From Prosthecobacter sp. SYSU 5D2 (GTDB lineage Bacteria; Verrucomicrobiota; Verrucomicrobiia; Verrucomicrobiales; Verrucomicrobiaceae), in contig NZ_JBBYXL010000004.1 of the NCBI RefSeq assembly GCF_039655865.1, forward strand, positions 248,001-312,000: a stretch of 64,000 bases of DNA, written 5' to 3'. This document shows, piece by piece, positions 1 through 7,875 of this stretch. The position numbers were made by a program, and so were the translations under genes. The notes under the pieces are model-generated. The model saw nothing but the letters and a program-made list of their open reading frames with translations, was not told where the DNA came from and made no database searches. Every line of letters begins with the position of its first letter. Positions within the stretch are counted from its first letter, which is position 1.

Positions 1-110
1 CCTTTGGCGGTCACCTCTATGACACCTTCATGTACCACCCGCCGGTGGACATGCAGGCGGAGATCCGCTTCCACCAGCAGCAGGAGCAGCAGCAGCAGCA
101 CCGCCGGTAA
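1..110 (+). CDS. C-terminal end of a probable DUF2126-type transglutaminase protein (partial)
   Basis: The reading frame enters from the left edge and stops at 108-110. The visible 35 residues contain GGHLYDTFMYHPPVDMQAEI and end in a glutamine-rich tail. The GG-xYDTF pattern followed by an acidic or arginine-rich end resembles the C-terminus of large DUF2126 proteins, which are often encoded beside small transglutaminases such as the next gene. That neighbour is the main support, because so little of the protein is visible. The CAG/CAGCAC tail is low complexity. Confidence 0.45.
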   Translation, partial: FGGHLYDTFMYHPPVDMQAEIRFHQQQEQQQQHRR

Positions 111-317
111 AAAAACGGCACCTCCTCACCAGGGCTTACGTCCGGGATTGCATACGCTTCCTTGACGCAAGCCCCTCTTTGCTTACCGAAACACCCTTCC
201 CGTCACTCACTTTCCCTGCCAGCCCCCGCCCATCCACCTCCCTGCGCCCCGCCAGCTCCTGCTCCGCCCCACCGCCTGATGGATTTCCCCCCTCCACAAA
301 TCTCCTCCTCCACCGGC

Positions 318-1160
318 ATGCGCCTCCGCGTACGCCACCTCACGCGTTTCCATTACGATGGTCCCGTGCTGGACAGCTTCAATGACGCCCGCCTCTGCCC
401 CGTTTCAGATCCCCTTCAGCGCTGTGCCGCCTTTGACCTCCGGCTGAATCCTGACGTCCCTGTCCACACCCACCACGACTTTTACCTGAACCGTGTGGAC
501 CACTTCGAGCTCCATCAGCCTCACGAGACCCTGGAGGTCGAGTCCACCTCCGTCGTCGAGACCCGCCTCGATGCGCGCGGCCTCCCACCCACCGGACTCA
601 CCCTGGATTCCCTCCACGCCCCCGGCGTCAACGAGAACTACTTCGACTTCGTCGCCGAATCCAAATTCATCTCCCAAAACGTCACCATCTGGCGCGAGGC
701 CGTGGACGTCATCGGCCAGAACGTCAGCGACCTCTGGGCAGATTCCCTCCGCCTCGGCCAGCATGTCCACTCCATGTTCGCCTATGATCCGGACTGGACC
801 CACGTCCACACCAACGCGGCAGAGGCCATTAAAGACCGTCGAGGAGTCTGCCAGGACTATGCCCATGTCATGATTGCCCTCTGCCGCAGTCAGGGCATCC
901 CCGCCCGCTACGTCAGCGGCTATTTTTTCAATGGCAAGACCGGCACCGAAAACGAAGCCTCCCACGCCTGGATGGAAGTCTTTCTCCCCGGTTACGGCTG
1001 GAAAGCCTGGGACCCCACCCACGGCCGGGAAGCCGATACCCGCTACATCAAGCTGGCCATCGGCCGCGATTACGACGACGCCAAACCCGTCTCCGGCCGC
1101 TTCCGCGGCAAAGGCCGCCAGCACATGGAAGTGCATGTGCAGATCCGGCAGACGGAGTGA
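318..1160 (+). CDS. Transglutaminase-like protein (Bact_transglu_N + transglutaminase core)
   Basis: This 280-residue protein has a cysteine-protease-like transglutaminase fold. The N-terminal half (about 1-110) is the beta-rich Bact_transglu_N domain beginning MRLRVRHLTRFHYDGPV. The core carries a complete triad: Cys178 in RRGVCQDYAH, His216 in ASHAWMEV and Asp232 in KAWDPT. The frame is open upstream to 162, but that stretch is proline-rich and unlike the family, so the ATG at 318 is chosen. No signal peptide is visible, so it is probably cytoplasmic. Such genes cluster with DUF2126, alpha-E and circularly permuted ATP-grasp genes, possibly for peptide synthesis or modification. The substrate is unknown. 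Confidence 0.88.
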   Translation: MRLRVRHLTRFHYDGPVLDSFNDARLCPVSDPLQRCAAFDLRLNPDVPVHTHHDFYLNRVDHFELHQPHETLEVESTSVVETRLDARGLPPTGLTLDSLHAPGVNENYFDFVAESKFISQNVTIWREAVDVIGQNVSDLWADSLRLGQHVHSMFAYDPDWTHVHTNAAEAIKDRRGVCQDYAHVMIALCRSQGIPARYVSGYFFNGKTGTENEASHAWMEVFLPGYGWKAWDPTHGREADTRYIKLAIGRDYDDAKPVSGRFRGKGRQHMEVHVQIRQTE

Positions 1161-1192
1161 CCTGGAGCGCAATGACCCGGCGGTGTGTGGTC

Positions 1193-1258
1193 TCCCCCAT
1201 TCGCCATTCATCATTTTCCCATTCTCCATTACCTCCCGTCCATTCCCTTCCCCCCGAC
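1193..1258. repeat. Intergenic low-complexity spacer of CCATTC-like words
   Basis: The spacer between the transglutaminase and PNPOx-fold genes is built of degenerate short words (CCATTC, CCATTCATC, CCATTCTCC, CCATTACC, CCATTCCC). No inverted partner is seen nearby. It resembles in style the other word-repeat spacers at 40403-40581, 46866-46960 and 47860-47954. Confidence 0.5.
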
Positions 1259-1290
1259 CGAATCCAGGTAACCCTTTACCCGTTACCCCC

Positions 1291-1827
1291 ATGGATTCCA
1301 TCAACGCCAACCAGCCCGAAGACAACCACCAGGACCTCACCGCCACCGACGCGGTCGAAAAAATCAAATCGCTCGTCAAAAAGGCCAGCACCTGCTTCTT
1401 CTGCACCCTTGTCTCCTCCAGCAGCCCCATCCACGCCCGGCCCATGGCCGTCCAGCAGGTGGACGACGCCGGCAACCTCTGGTTCCTCAGCGCCGACGAC
1501 AGCCACAAAAACCAGGAGCTCGCCACCGATCATTCCGTCGCCCTCTTCTTCCAGGGTTCCGCCCATTCCGATTTCCTCCAGCTCAATGGCACCGCCAGTA
1601 TCTCCAGAGATCGCGCCAAAATTGAGGAACTCTGGGAGCCCATCATCAAAACCTGGTTCACCGGCGGCATTGACGATCCCCGCATCACCGTCATCAAAGT
1701 CACCCCCAACGACGGTTACTATTGGGACACCAAACATGGCAACGCCGTCGCCGGCATCAAAATGGCCATCGGTGCCATGCTCGGCAAAACCATGGACGAC
1801 TCCATTGAAGGGCGGTTGAAAGTTTAA
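1291..1827 (+). CDS. Pyridoxamine 5'-phosphate oxidase-fold protein (general stress protein 26-like)
   Basis: This 178-residue cytoplasmic protein has the split-barrel flavin-binding fold of the PNPOx-like general stress protein family. Typical segments are HARPMAVQQVDDAGNLWFLS (two beta strands with the flavin-contacting Arg-Pro), SVALFFQGSAHSDFLQLNGT and the C-terminal DGYYWDTKHGNAVAGIKM. The family binds FMN, FAD or F420. The reaction here cannot be named. The ATG at 1291 follows a spacer of repeated CCATTC-like words, and the longer upstream frame is only the shadow of the transglutaminase gene. Confidence 0.85.
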   Translation: MDSINANQPEDNHQDLTATDAVEKIKSLVKKASTCFFCTLVSSSSPIHARPMAVQQVDDAGNLWFLSADDSHKNQELATDHSVALFFQGSAHSDFLQLNGTASISRDRAKIEELWEPIIKTWFTGGIDDPRITVIKVTPNDGYYWDTKHGNAVAGIKMAIGAMLGKTMDDSIEGRLKV

Positions 1828-1887
1828 TTAGGATGTCCTCTATCCGGACTGTTTTGCCTGCAAGAGTATTCGTTGCCGCATGCAGGC

Positions 1888-2688
1888 TCATTCCACATTC
1901 CAAATCCAAAGAGCGGCCAAACACTCCAGCGCCACCGGGATCCTCTTCTTCGCCACCGCCATCGTCGGGACGGTGGCATTGAGGGCAAAGGGGAAATTCC
2001 GTCCGTCTTTTTCCACCCAGCCCACCCACCAGCCGACTTGCTGGCCTGTGCTCCCGGACCAGCCCGTCTTGGCATAGATCGTTGCCCCTCCTTGGCTTTC
2101 ATAGAGGGTAATCTCCTTCACGGACTCCAGTGTCCTTTTCTTGAGCGGGATCTCTCCGCCCGTCAGACGGCGCAGGAAATCCACCTGTTGCAACGCTGAA
2201 ATCGCCATCGGTCCCTCCAGCCAGTATCGCCTGCCCACATCATCGCCCGTCTGCTGGTTTCCATAGTCAAACAGGCGCAGACACTCCTGCATCCGGTCCA
2301 TGCCCACGCGCCGGGCCACCTGATGAAAAATGGCGACATTGGACAGCTTCATGGCCTCTTTCAGGTTCATGTCGCGCTCCCAGTCCTTCAGCCATTCCTT
2401 CGTCCCCCCATACGGGATGACCTCGTCCACATCCTTCACCGTTCCCGTATCCAGCCCCATCAGCGCCATGGGGATCTTGAAGGTGGAAGCTGGCAGGAAT
2501 CCCCTTGCCGCGCGGGCCGGGTTATAGACATGAAGAATGCTGGTGACCGGATTCAAAACCACAAAACACCCCTCCAGACCATGTTTTTCAAAGACTGCTC
2601 CCAGCTCTTTTTCCTCTGTCTGCTTCTGAGCTACCACCTGCCCCGCAAGAAAGAGAAGGCTAAACACATGAAAAAGGAAATGGCTCAT
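1888..2688 (-). CDS. Class D (OXA-type) beta-lactamase
   Basis: This is a 266-residue exported serine hydrolase with a signal peptide over about residues 1-20. The class D motifs are in order: Ser68-Thr-Phe-Lys71 in LPASTFKIP, SNV at 116-118, the class-defining YGN at 142-144, a Trp in YWLEGP (about 156, the position that shields the carbamylated lysine) and KTG at 207-209. The family hydrolyses beta-lactams in the periplasm through a carboxylated active-site lysine. Length matches OXA enzymes. It is a single gene converging on the PNPOx-fold gene, and no blaR/blaI-type regulator or mobile element is adjacent, so it is probably an intrinsic chromosomal enzyme. Actual resistance cannot be judged from sequence. 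Confidence 0.93.
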   Translation of the reverse strand: MSHFLFHVFSLLFLAGQVVAQKQTEEKELGAVFEKHGLEGCFVVLNPVTSILHVYNPARAARGFLPASTFKIPMALMGLDTGTVKDVDEVIPYGGTKEWLKDWERDMNLKEAMKLSNVAIFHQVARRVGMDRMQECLRLFDYGNQQTGDDVGRRYWLEGPMAISALQQVDFLRRLTGGEIPLKKRTLESVKEITLYESQGGATIYAKTGWSGSTGQQVGWWVGWVEKDGRNFPFALNATVPTMAVAKKRIPVALECLAALWIWNVE

Positions 2689-2839
2689 CCAATCAGCTTA
2701 TCCCATGTCCATGCCCAGGCAAAGCCGCACCTTTCTTCGTTAGGCGGAAATTAGGGCGCGCAAATCTCCAAGGGGGATTTTCAGATCATAAAAATCCTCC
2801 ATTGGAATACAATCCAGGTACGTGTCTCGTATCCTTACC

Positions 2840-4624
2840 ATGCCCCAACCTGTCTTGCGTTTTCTCCTGAGCTTCTTTTTGATCGCCACCGTCGCGGCAC
2901 CGCTGCGGGTCGAGGCCCAGTTTGATCTGACCCCGAACTCAGCGGAGGCCCCTGCCGCCATAGTGACCGCCACCCTGGTGCCTGAAGTCCTCAGCGCAGC
3001 ACCGGGCGAGTCCTTCCGCATCGCGGTGAAGCTGGTTCATGCGGAGGAATGGCATACTTATGGCAAGGTGCTCCCCGCAGATGTCATCGGCAAACCGACC
3101 TCACTGAACTGGACGCTACCGGAGGGCTGGACCCTTGAGGAACTGCCCTGGCCGGAAACGCATGAAGTACCCTCCACCGATGGCAAGACGAGCCAGGGAT
3201 ACGACGGCACCGTTTATCTGCCCGCCCGTGTGACGCCTAACGGCAAGGTGGGCGACAGTGTGCAGATCTCCGTCAAGGTGGATGCCCTGGCCTGCGACCC
3301 GAAGAACTGCATGCCCGTCAAACCGGAGGCCAGCCTGACTTTCAGCCTGACGGAAAAAACAGTGCCGGATCCGGCCATGCTGGTGGTCTTTGGTGAGCGT
3401 GAAGGTGAGGCCAGCAGCGCTGACTCCGCCAGCAACACCGCCAATCCGGATCAAAAAAGCTTCGGCGGATTCCTTCTCTTTGCCTTCATCGGCGGGCTCA
3501 TCCTCAACATCATGCCCTGCGTCTTTCCGGTGCTGGGCATCAAAATCATGAGCGTGGTGCAGCAGTCAGGAAAAGACAAACGCATGGTCCTGCTCCACGG
3601 TCTGGCCTATACCCTGGGTGTGCTCATTTGCTTTTGGGCGCTGGGGGCGCTGGTCATTTCGTTGGGAAAGGCCTGGGGCTTCCAGTTGCAATCCCCCGGC
3701 TTTGTTTATGGGCTGTGTGCCTTCTTCCTCATCTTTGGGCTCAACATGGCGGGGGTGTTTGAGATCGGCGCATCGGCGGTCGGGGTGGGCGCCAATTTGC
3801 AGTCGAAGCATGGCCTTAGCGGTTCCTTTTTCTCCGGCCTGCTGGCGACCATCGTTGCCACGCCCTGTTCGGCTCCGTTTCTTGGTAGCGCCCTCGGTTA
3901 TACCGTCACCCTGCCTGCCTTCCAGGCCATGCTGATGTTCAGCATGATCGGCCTGGGTCTGGCCAGCCCGTTCCTGGTGCTGTCCATGATGCCAAAGCTG
4001 GTCTCAGCCCTGCCGCGTCCAGGCGCGTGGATGGAAAGTTTTAAACAAGGCATGTCCTTCCTGCTCTTCGGCACCGTCGCCTTCCTGGCCTGGGTGCTCA
4101 CGGGCATGGTGCAGGGCCAGCCGATGCTCTTCACACTGTTCGGCCTGGTCATCATCGCCCTTGGTTGCTGGATTTACGGCCGCTGGTCCCTGCCCCATAA
4201 GCCGGCGCGAACCCGCGCTGTTGCAGTGATCCTCACACTTCTGTCCATTGGCGGAGGACTGGCTTTTGGCTGGCCGCAGATCGAGAAAAAATGGGAGACC
4301 TGGTCTCCTGAACTGGTGGCGGAACTGCGTGCGGAAGGCAAGCCTGTGTATATTGATTACACCGCCCAGTGGTGCTTCACCTGCCAGGTGAACAAGCGTG
4401 TCTATCAGGATGAAGGTCTCATGAAGCTCATCGCGGACAAGAAGGTGGTGCTGCTGAAAGCTGACTGGACCAATGAAGATCCGCGTATCACCAAAGCCCT
4501 TTCCGCATTGGGCAAGGCCGCCGTGCCAGTGAATGTCCTCTATGCCCCCGGCAAAGATGAACCCGTCATCCTGCCGGAACTGCTGACGGTGGACAATGTC
4601 TCCGCAGCCATCAAAGACCTTTAA
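2840..4624 (+). CDS. dsbD: Thiol:disulfide interchange protein DsbD-like
   Basis: This 594-residue inner-membrane protein should carry electrons from cytoplasmic thioredoxin to periplasmic thiols. After a signal peptide (about 1-26, ending VEAQ) comes a periplasmic DsbD-N-like domain with a Cys pair in ACDPKNCMP. The polytopic core has the two conserved Cys-Pro signatures, MPCVFPVLGIK and TPCSAPFLGS, and several hydrophobic helices. A C-terminal thioredoxin-like domain carries Cys512 and Cys515 in QWCFTCQ. All three domains are intact. The frame opens at a GTG (2822), but the ATG at 2840 gives a clean signal peptide. The gene stands alone between a beta-lactamase gene and an unassigned gene. 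Confidence 0.92.
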   Translation: MPQPVLRFLLSFFLIATVAAPLRVEAQFDLTPNSAEAPAAIVTATLVPEVLSAAPGESFRIAVKLVHAEEWHTYGKVLPADVIGKPTSLNWTLPEGWTLEELPWPETHEVPSTDGKTSQGYDGTVYLPARVTPNGKVGDSVQISVKVDALACDPKNCMPVKPEASLTFSLTEKTVPDPAMLVVFGEREGEASSADSASNTANPDQKSFGGFLLFAFIGGLILNIMPCVFPVLGIKIMSVVQQSGKDKRMVLLHGLAYTLGVLICFWALGALVISLGKAWGFQLQSPGFVYGLCAFFLIFGLNMAGVFEIGASAVGVGANLQSKHGLSGSFFSGLLATIVATPCSAPFLGSALGYTVTLPAFQAMLMFSMIGLGLASPFLVLSMMPKLVSALPRPGAWMESFKQGMSFLLFGTVAFLAWVLTGMVQGQPMLFTLFGLVIIALGCWIYGRWSLPHKPARTRAVAVILTLLSIGGGLAFGWPQIEKKWETWSPELVAELRAEGKPVYIDYTAQWCFTCQVNKRVYQDEGLMKLIADKKVVLLKADWTNEDPRITKALSALGKAAVPVNVLYAPGKDEPVILPELLTVDNVSAAIKDL

Positions 4625-4763
4625 AGACCAGGGCAACTGTGGCAAAGGACTCCATGAATGACGGAGATGAAATCGTGAAGGAAACAGGATTGACCAGTTT
4701 CCATCTTGACCAACACGGTTTATCTCCTGCATTCTCCGTTACCTTCTGTCACTCCGCTCTGGA

Positions 4764-5714
4764 ATGAACCTGCGCGAACAACTTCGAAACATCCTCCCGG
4801 ACATCCTGCCAGATGATCCGGAAGAGGCCATTAAAGGCACTGAGCTTATCCGCCTGGTGCGCTTGCGGTTAGGCGATGACTACAGCGATGCCACACTGCG
4901 GTATCACTTTTCCATCCTCAGCTATGACTCCACCTCCCCCATCGCCAAGGTGGACCAGGGCCAGGGCTATTATCAGCGCCTGAGCAAACCGGCCTACTCC
5001 AACGGCACGGGCCGCTTTCTCTTTGGCGGAGAGGCTGAGGGAGATGCCATGCAGTCCCGCTTCCTGCGGCTGCTGACCATTTATGAGCGCCTGTGCCTGC
5101 TGCGCTCCCATTACCCCTTCCGCCTCAATGGCCGTACGGTTGCGCCTTTGGATGAACGCGGATTGTGGGACATCCCGGACCTCATCACCGCTGAGTGGGA
5201 CCTGGAAACCGGGGCGGATGAAATCACCCGCTTTGATTCCAGCATGCTGGACCTGCGCCGCCATCTGGGCGGGCCGGAGGTCGGCCTGACCGGCGTGCAG
5301 CTCAAAACCGGGCTGACGCTGGACAATTACACGGGCGAGTTTTTCCAGGCCCTCAGCGCCACCCGCTGGGCCTTGCAGAGCGAGCTGGTCATTGCCGAGC
5401 CTCTGAATGATGAAGCCCTGGTGGATGCCCTTCGCAGTCTGGGCAACCAGTTTGGCGTGGGTATTAGCAGTCTGGGCATCAGTACCGCCCAGCTTGATGA
5501 CCTGCCCAGCGCCACCGACCTGCGGAGCATGAGCGCAGCGGAGTTTGAAGTGGTTCAGGGAAAGCTGCGCATCCAGAAGATCACCGTACCGGCTCCGCGC
5601 CAGCGCATTGACTGGACGGCCCTGTCCGCCCTGCGCAAGAAACATGAGTCCGTCTCTGAACTGGTGCGATGGCTGAGCGAGTGCTTGGTCAACCGGCAGC
5701 CGGAGTGGAAATGA
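4764..5714 (+). CDS. Unassigned protein with winged-helix-like N-terminus
   Basis: This is a 316-residue soluble protein that I do not recognise. Residues 1-75 look like a helix-rich DNA-binding module (EAIKGTELIRLVRLRLGDDY, then SDATLRYHFSIL and a short beta hairpin ending GYYQRL), in the style of HTH domains where a helix is followed by a wing. The rest is mixed alpha/beta, with a region around residues 200-235 (WALQSELVIAEPLNDEALVD) vaguely like restriction-fold HrgA/COG2958 proteins. No catalytic motif can be defended. The ATG at 4764 is the first in a long open frame. It lies downstream of dsbD with a 139-base gap, so it is probably transcribed separately. Confidence 0.75.
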   Translation: MNLREQLRNILPDILPDDPEEAIKGTELIRLVRLRLGDDYSDATLRYHFSILSYDSTSPIAKVDQGQGYYQRLSKPAYSNGTGRFLFGGEAEGDAMQSRFLRLLTIYERLCLLRSHYPFRLNGRTVAPLDERGLWDIPDLITAEWDLETGADEITRFDSSMLDLRRHLGGPEVGLTGVQLKTGLTLDNYTGEFFQALSATRWALQSELVIAEPLNDEALVDALRSLGNQFGVGISSLGISTAQLDDLPSATDLRSMSAAEFEVVQGKLRIQKITVPAPRQRIDWTALSALRKKHESVSELVRWLSECLVNRQPEWK

Positions 5715-5730
5715 TGGGTGAGAAAGTGGC

Positions 5731-5750
5731 CCGCTCAGTCCCTTGAGCGG
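5731..5750 (+). terminator. Hairpin after the winged-helix-like gene
   Basis: A seven-base stem (CCGCTCA paired with TGAGCGG) with a six-base loop lies 17 bases after the stop codon. No T-run follows, so it may end transcription only weakly or simply protect the 3' end. Confidence 0.35.
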
Positions 5751-5864
5751 AAAGCCGCATCGAAGCCCCGACACCGGCCAAACATCCCAGCAGCCAGCAA
5801 AGCACTTTGAGTTATTCCGCCCCGGAGACCCAGCGTTCCCGCACTGAAGACAGTGCAGACCACT

Positions 5865-6332
5865 TTATTCCAGACCCTGGGTATCGTTAAGCTTGGCTCC
5901 TGTCAGGATGATGCGGGTTTGCAGGGAATTGGTCAGGTCGGCGGCGATGAGGTCGGCATCGGTGAAATCCGCGTGGCTGAGATTGCAGCCGACCATTCGG
6001 GCTCCTGAGAGGTCCGCGCCGGTGAGATTGGCACCGGAAAGGTTGGCTCCGCTGAGTGTGACGCCGCCGAGATCGGCACCGCGCAGATCGGCCCCGGAAA
6101 GGTCCGCGCCTTCAAAGGTGGCTCCGCTGAAGTCTGCACCGGAGAAGTCGGTGCCGACCAGATCCGCGCCATCAAAAACAGTGCCGACGAACTGTCCGCG
6201 CGAAAGGTTCAGACCTGCCAGATCGGCGCCACTGAGATCCAGTCCGGTCTCATCCACCTGGCTGCCTTCGGTGCCGCCGGACTGGAGCCAGAGTTGATGG
6301 GCTTCGACTTCTTGAGGTGTGATGGAGGCCAT
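5865..6332 (-). CDS. Pentapeptide-repeat protein
   Basis: About 155 residues, mostly tandem A(D/N)LxG/S pentapeptides: DLSGADLAGLNLS, then a long run of ADLSGADLRGADLGG-type repeats from about residue 35 to 140. This forms a right-handed quadrilateral beta-helix. Some family members mimic DNA and bind gyrase, but most have no known role and nothing here indicates one. The start chosen is the internal ATG (MASITPQEVEAH). An upstream ATG at 6368 would add 12 residues. No signal peptide is seen, so it is probably cytoplasmic. It follows the DUF1501 gene on the same strand. Confidence 0.88.
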   Translation of the reverse strand: MASITPQEVEAHQLWLQSGGTEGSQVDETGLDLSGADLAGLNLSRGQFVGTVFDGADLVGTDFSGADFSGATFEGADLSGADLRGADLGGVTLSGANLSGANLTGADLSGARMVGCNLSHADFTDADLIAADLTNSLQTRIILTGAKLNDTQGLE

Positions 6333-6375
6333 GATCAGATTGGGAGCGGGAATGAAGGACGAATGCAACCGACAT

Positions 6376-7803
6376 TTATGCCAGGATGCTTTTCACAATG
6401 TCGCCATGAACATCCGTGAGCCGGAAGTCACGGCCCTGATAACGGAAGGTCAGGCGCTCGTGATCCAGGCCGAGCAGATGCAGGAGAGTGGCATTCAAAT
6501 CATGAATGTGGACGCCATTTTCGATGACGTTGAAACCCATCTCATCCGTGCGGCCATGGGTGACGCCGCCTTTGACACCACCGCCGGCCATCCACATGGT
6601 GTAGGCGTCCTTGTGGTGGTCGCGCCCGCCGCTGATGGCCTGGCCGTTGCCATTGGTACCCTGGCGCAGAGGGGTGCGGCCGAACTCGCCGCCCCAGACA
6701 ACCAGCGTTTCATCCAGCAGGCCGCGCTGCTTGAGGTCGCGCACGAGGGCGGCCATGCCCTGGTCCACATCCTTGGTCTTGGCGCGCAGGCGTTTGTCCA
6801 GACCGCCATGATGGTCCCAGTCGGAATCGTAAAGCTGCACCATGCGCACGCCGCGCTCAACAAGGCGGCGGGCTAACAAACAGTTGTTGGCAAAGGAGGC
6901 CTTGCCGGGCTGCGCGCCATACATGTCCAGAGTGGCCTGGGATTCCTGAGAAATGTCCATGAGCTCCGGCACGCTGGCCTGCATGCGGTAGGCCATTTCA
7001 TACTGGCTGATGCGGGTGGAGATCTCCGGATCCCCGACGATGCCGAGCTGGTGCTCATTCAGCGCACGCACCGCATCCAGCACCTGGCGGCGGTCCTTGC
7101 GGTCATGGCCTTCGGGATTGTTCAGGAACAGCACAGGCTCCCCGGTGCCACGGAACTGTACGCCCTGATAGACACTGGGCAGGAAGCCGGTGCTCCACAA
7201 TGTGGTGCCTGCGCCGCCGGGAGGGCCGGACAGCAGGACGACGTAAGAGGGCATGTCACGGTTGTCGCTGCCCAGACCATACGTCACCCAGGCCCCCATG
7301 CTGGGACGGCCGCCCTGGCCGAATCCGGTGTGCAGAAACATCTGCGCCGGGGCGTGGTTGATCTCATTGGTATGCATGCCTTTGAGAAGGCAGATTTCAT
7401 CCGCCACCGTGGCGAGATGCGGAAGCAACTCGGACAGTTCCTGACCGCTCTGGCCATGTTTGTTAAACTTATAGGGACTGCCTGCCAGGGTCATCTCTCC
7501 ACCGATGAAGGCGAAACGTTTTCCCTTCAGCAGCTCCTCCGGGCACTTCTGGCCATCATGCTTCTGCAGCACAGGTTTGTAGTCAAAGAGGTCCAGTTGT
7601 GAAGGTGCGCCGATCATGTGCAGGTAAATGACCTGCTTGGCCTTGGGGGCAAAGTGGGGACCCGGCTGGTGGCCTATGAGGCTGGCCTGCCCGGCCGCAG
7701 GCAAATCCCGCGCCAGGAGGGAGCCCAATGCCGCAGAGCCAAGGGCCATGCCTGACTGGTTGAAGAACTGGCGGCGGGAGACGTTGAGAAAGTCTGGCGT
7801 CAT
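6376..7803 (-). CDS. Tat-exported DUF1501 protein (sulfatase-like alkaline phosphatase superfamily)
   Basis: This is a 475-residue DUF1501 protein. The N-terminus has a twin-arginine signal (SRRQFFNQSGMALGSAALGS), so it should be folded in the cytoplasm and exported by Tat. Family-typical segments follow: KAKQVIYLHMIGAPSQLDLF, FLHTGFGQGGRPSMGAWVTY and the C-terminal VVWGGEFGRTPLRQ with GGRDHHKDAYTMWMAGGG, which resemble the metal-binding parts of phosphatase/sulfatase folds. The biochemical role is unestablished. In Planctomycetes and Verrucomicrobia these genes are usually paired with a DUF1549/DUF1553 cytochrome-like gene. None is present here; the upstream neighbour is an unrelated membrane protein. 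Confidence 0.93.
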   Translation of the reverse strand: MTPDFLNVSRRQFFNQSGMALGSAALGSLLARDLPAAGQASLIGHQPGPHFAPKAKQVIYLHMIGAPSQLDLFDYKPVLQKHDGQKCPEELLKGKRFAFIGGEMTLAGSPYKFNKHGQSGQELSELLPHLATVADEICLLKGMHTNEINHAPAQMFLHTGFGQGGRPSMGAWVTYGLGSDNRDMPSYVVLLSGPPGGAGTTLWSTGFLPSVYQGVQFRGTGEPVLFLNNPEGHDRKDRRQVLDAVRALNEHQLGIVGDPEISTRISQYEMAYRMQASVPELMDISQESQATLDMYGAQPGKASFANNCLLARRLVERGVRMVQLYDSDWDHHGGLDKRLRAKTKDVDQGMAALVRDLKQRGLLDETLVVWGGEFGRTPLRQGTNGNGQAISGGRDHHKDAYTMWMAGGGVKGGVTHGRTDEMGFNVIENGVHIHDLNATLLHLLGLDHERLTFRYQGRDFRLTDVHGDIVKSILA

Positions 7804-7875
7804 GATGCCCTTATAACGCCGACACCGGCACTGGCTTGCAGTGGAAAACAGCCAGGGCCATGTCAGATCCTGCGG

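Noticed and set aside
69-107. CAG-rich tract near the left edge considered as a repeat element
   Set aside because: It is the in-frame glutamine-rich C-terminus of the first gene.
405-1526. A 373-codon minus-strand frame opposite the transglutaminase and PNPOx-fold genes
   Set aside because: It is antisense to two clearly recognisable proteins, has no family features and spans their intergenic spacer; it is a shadow frame of GC-rich DNA.
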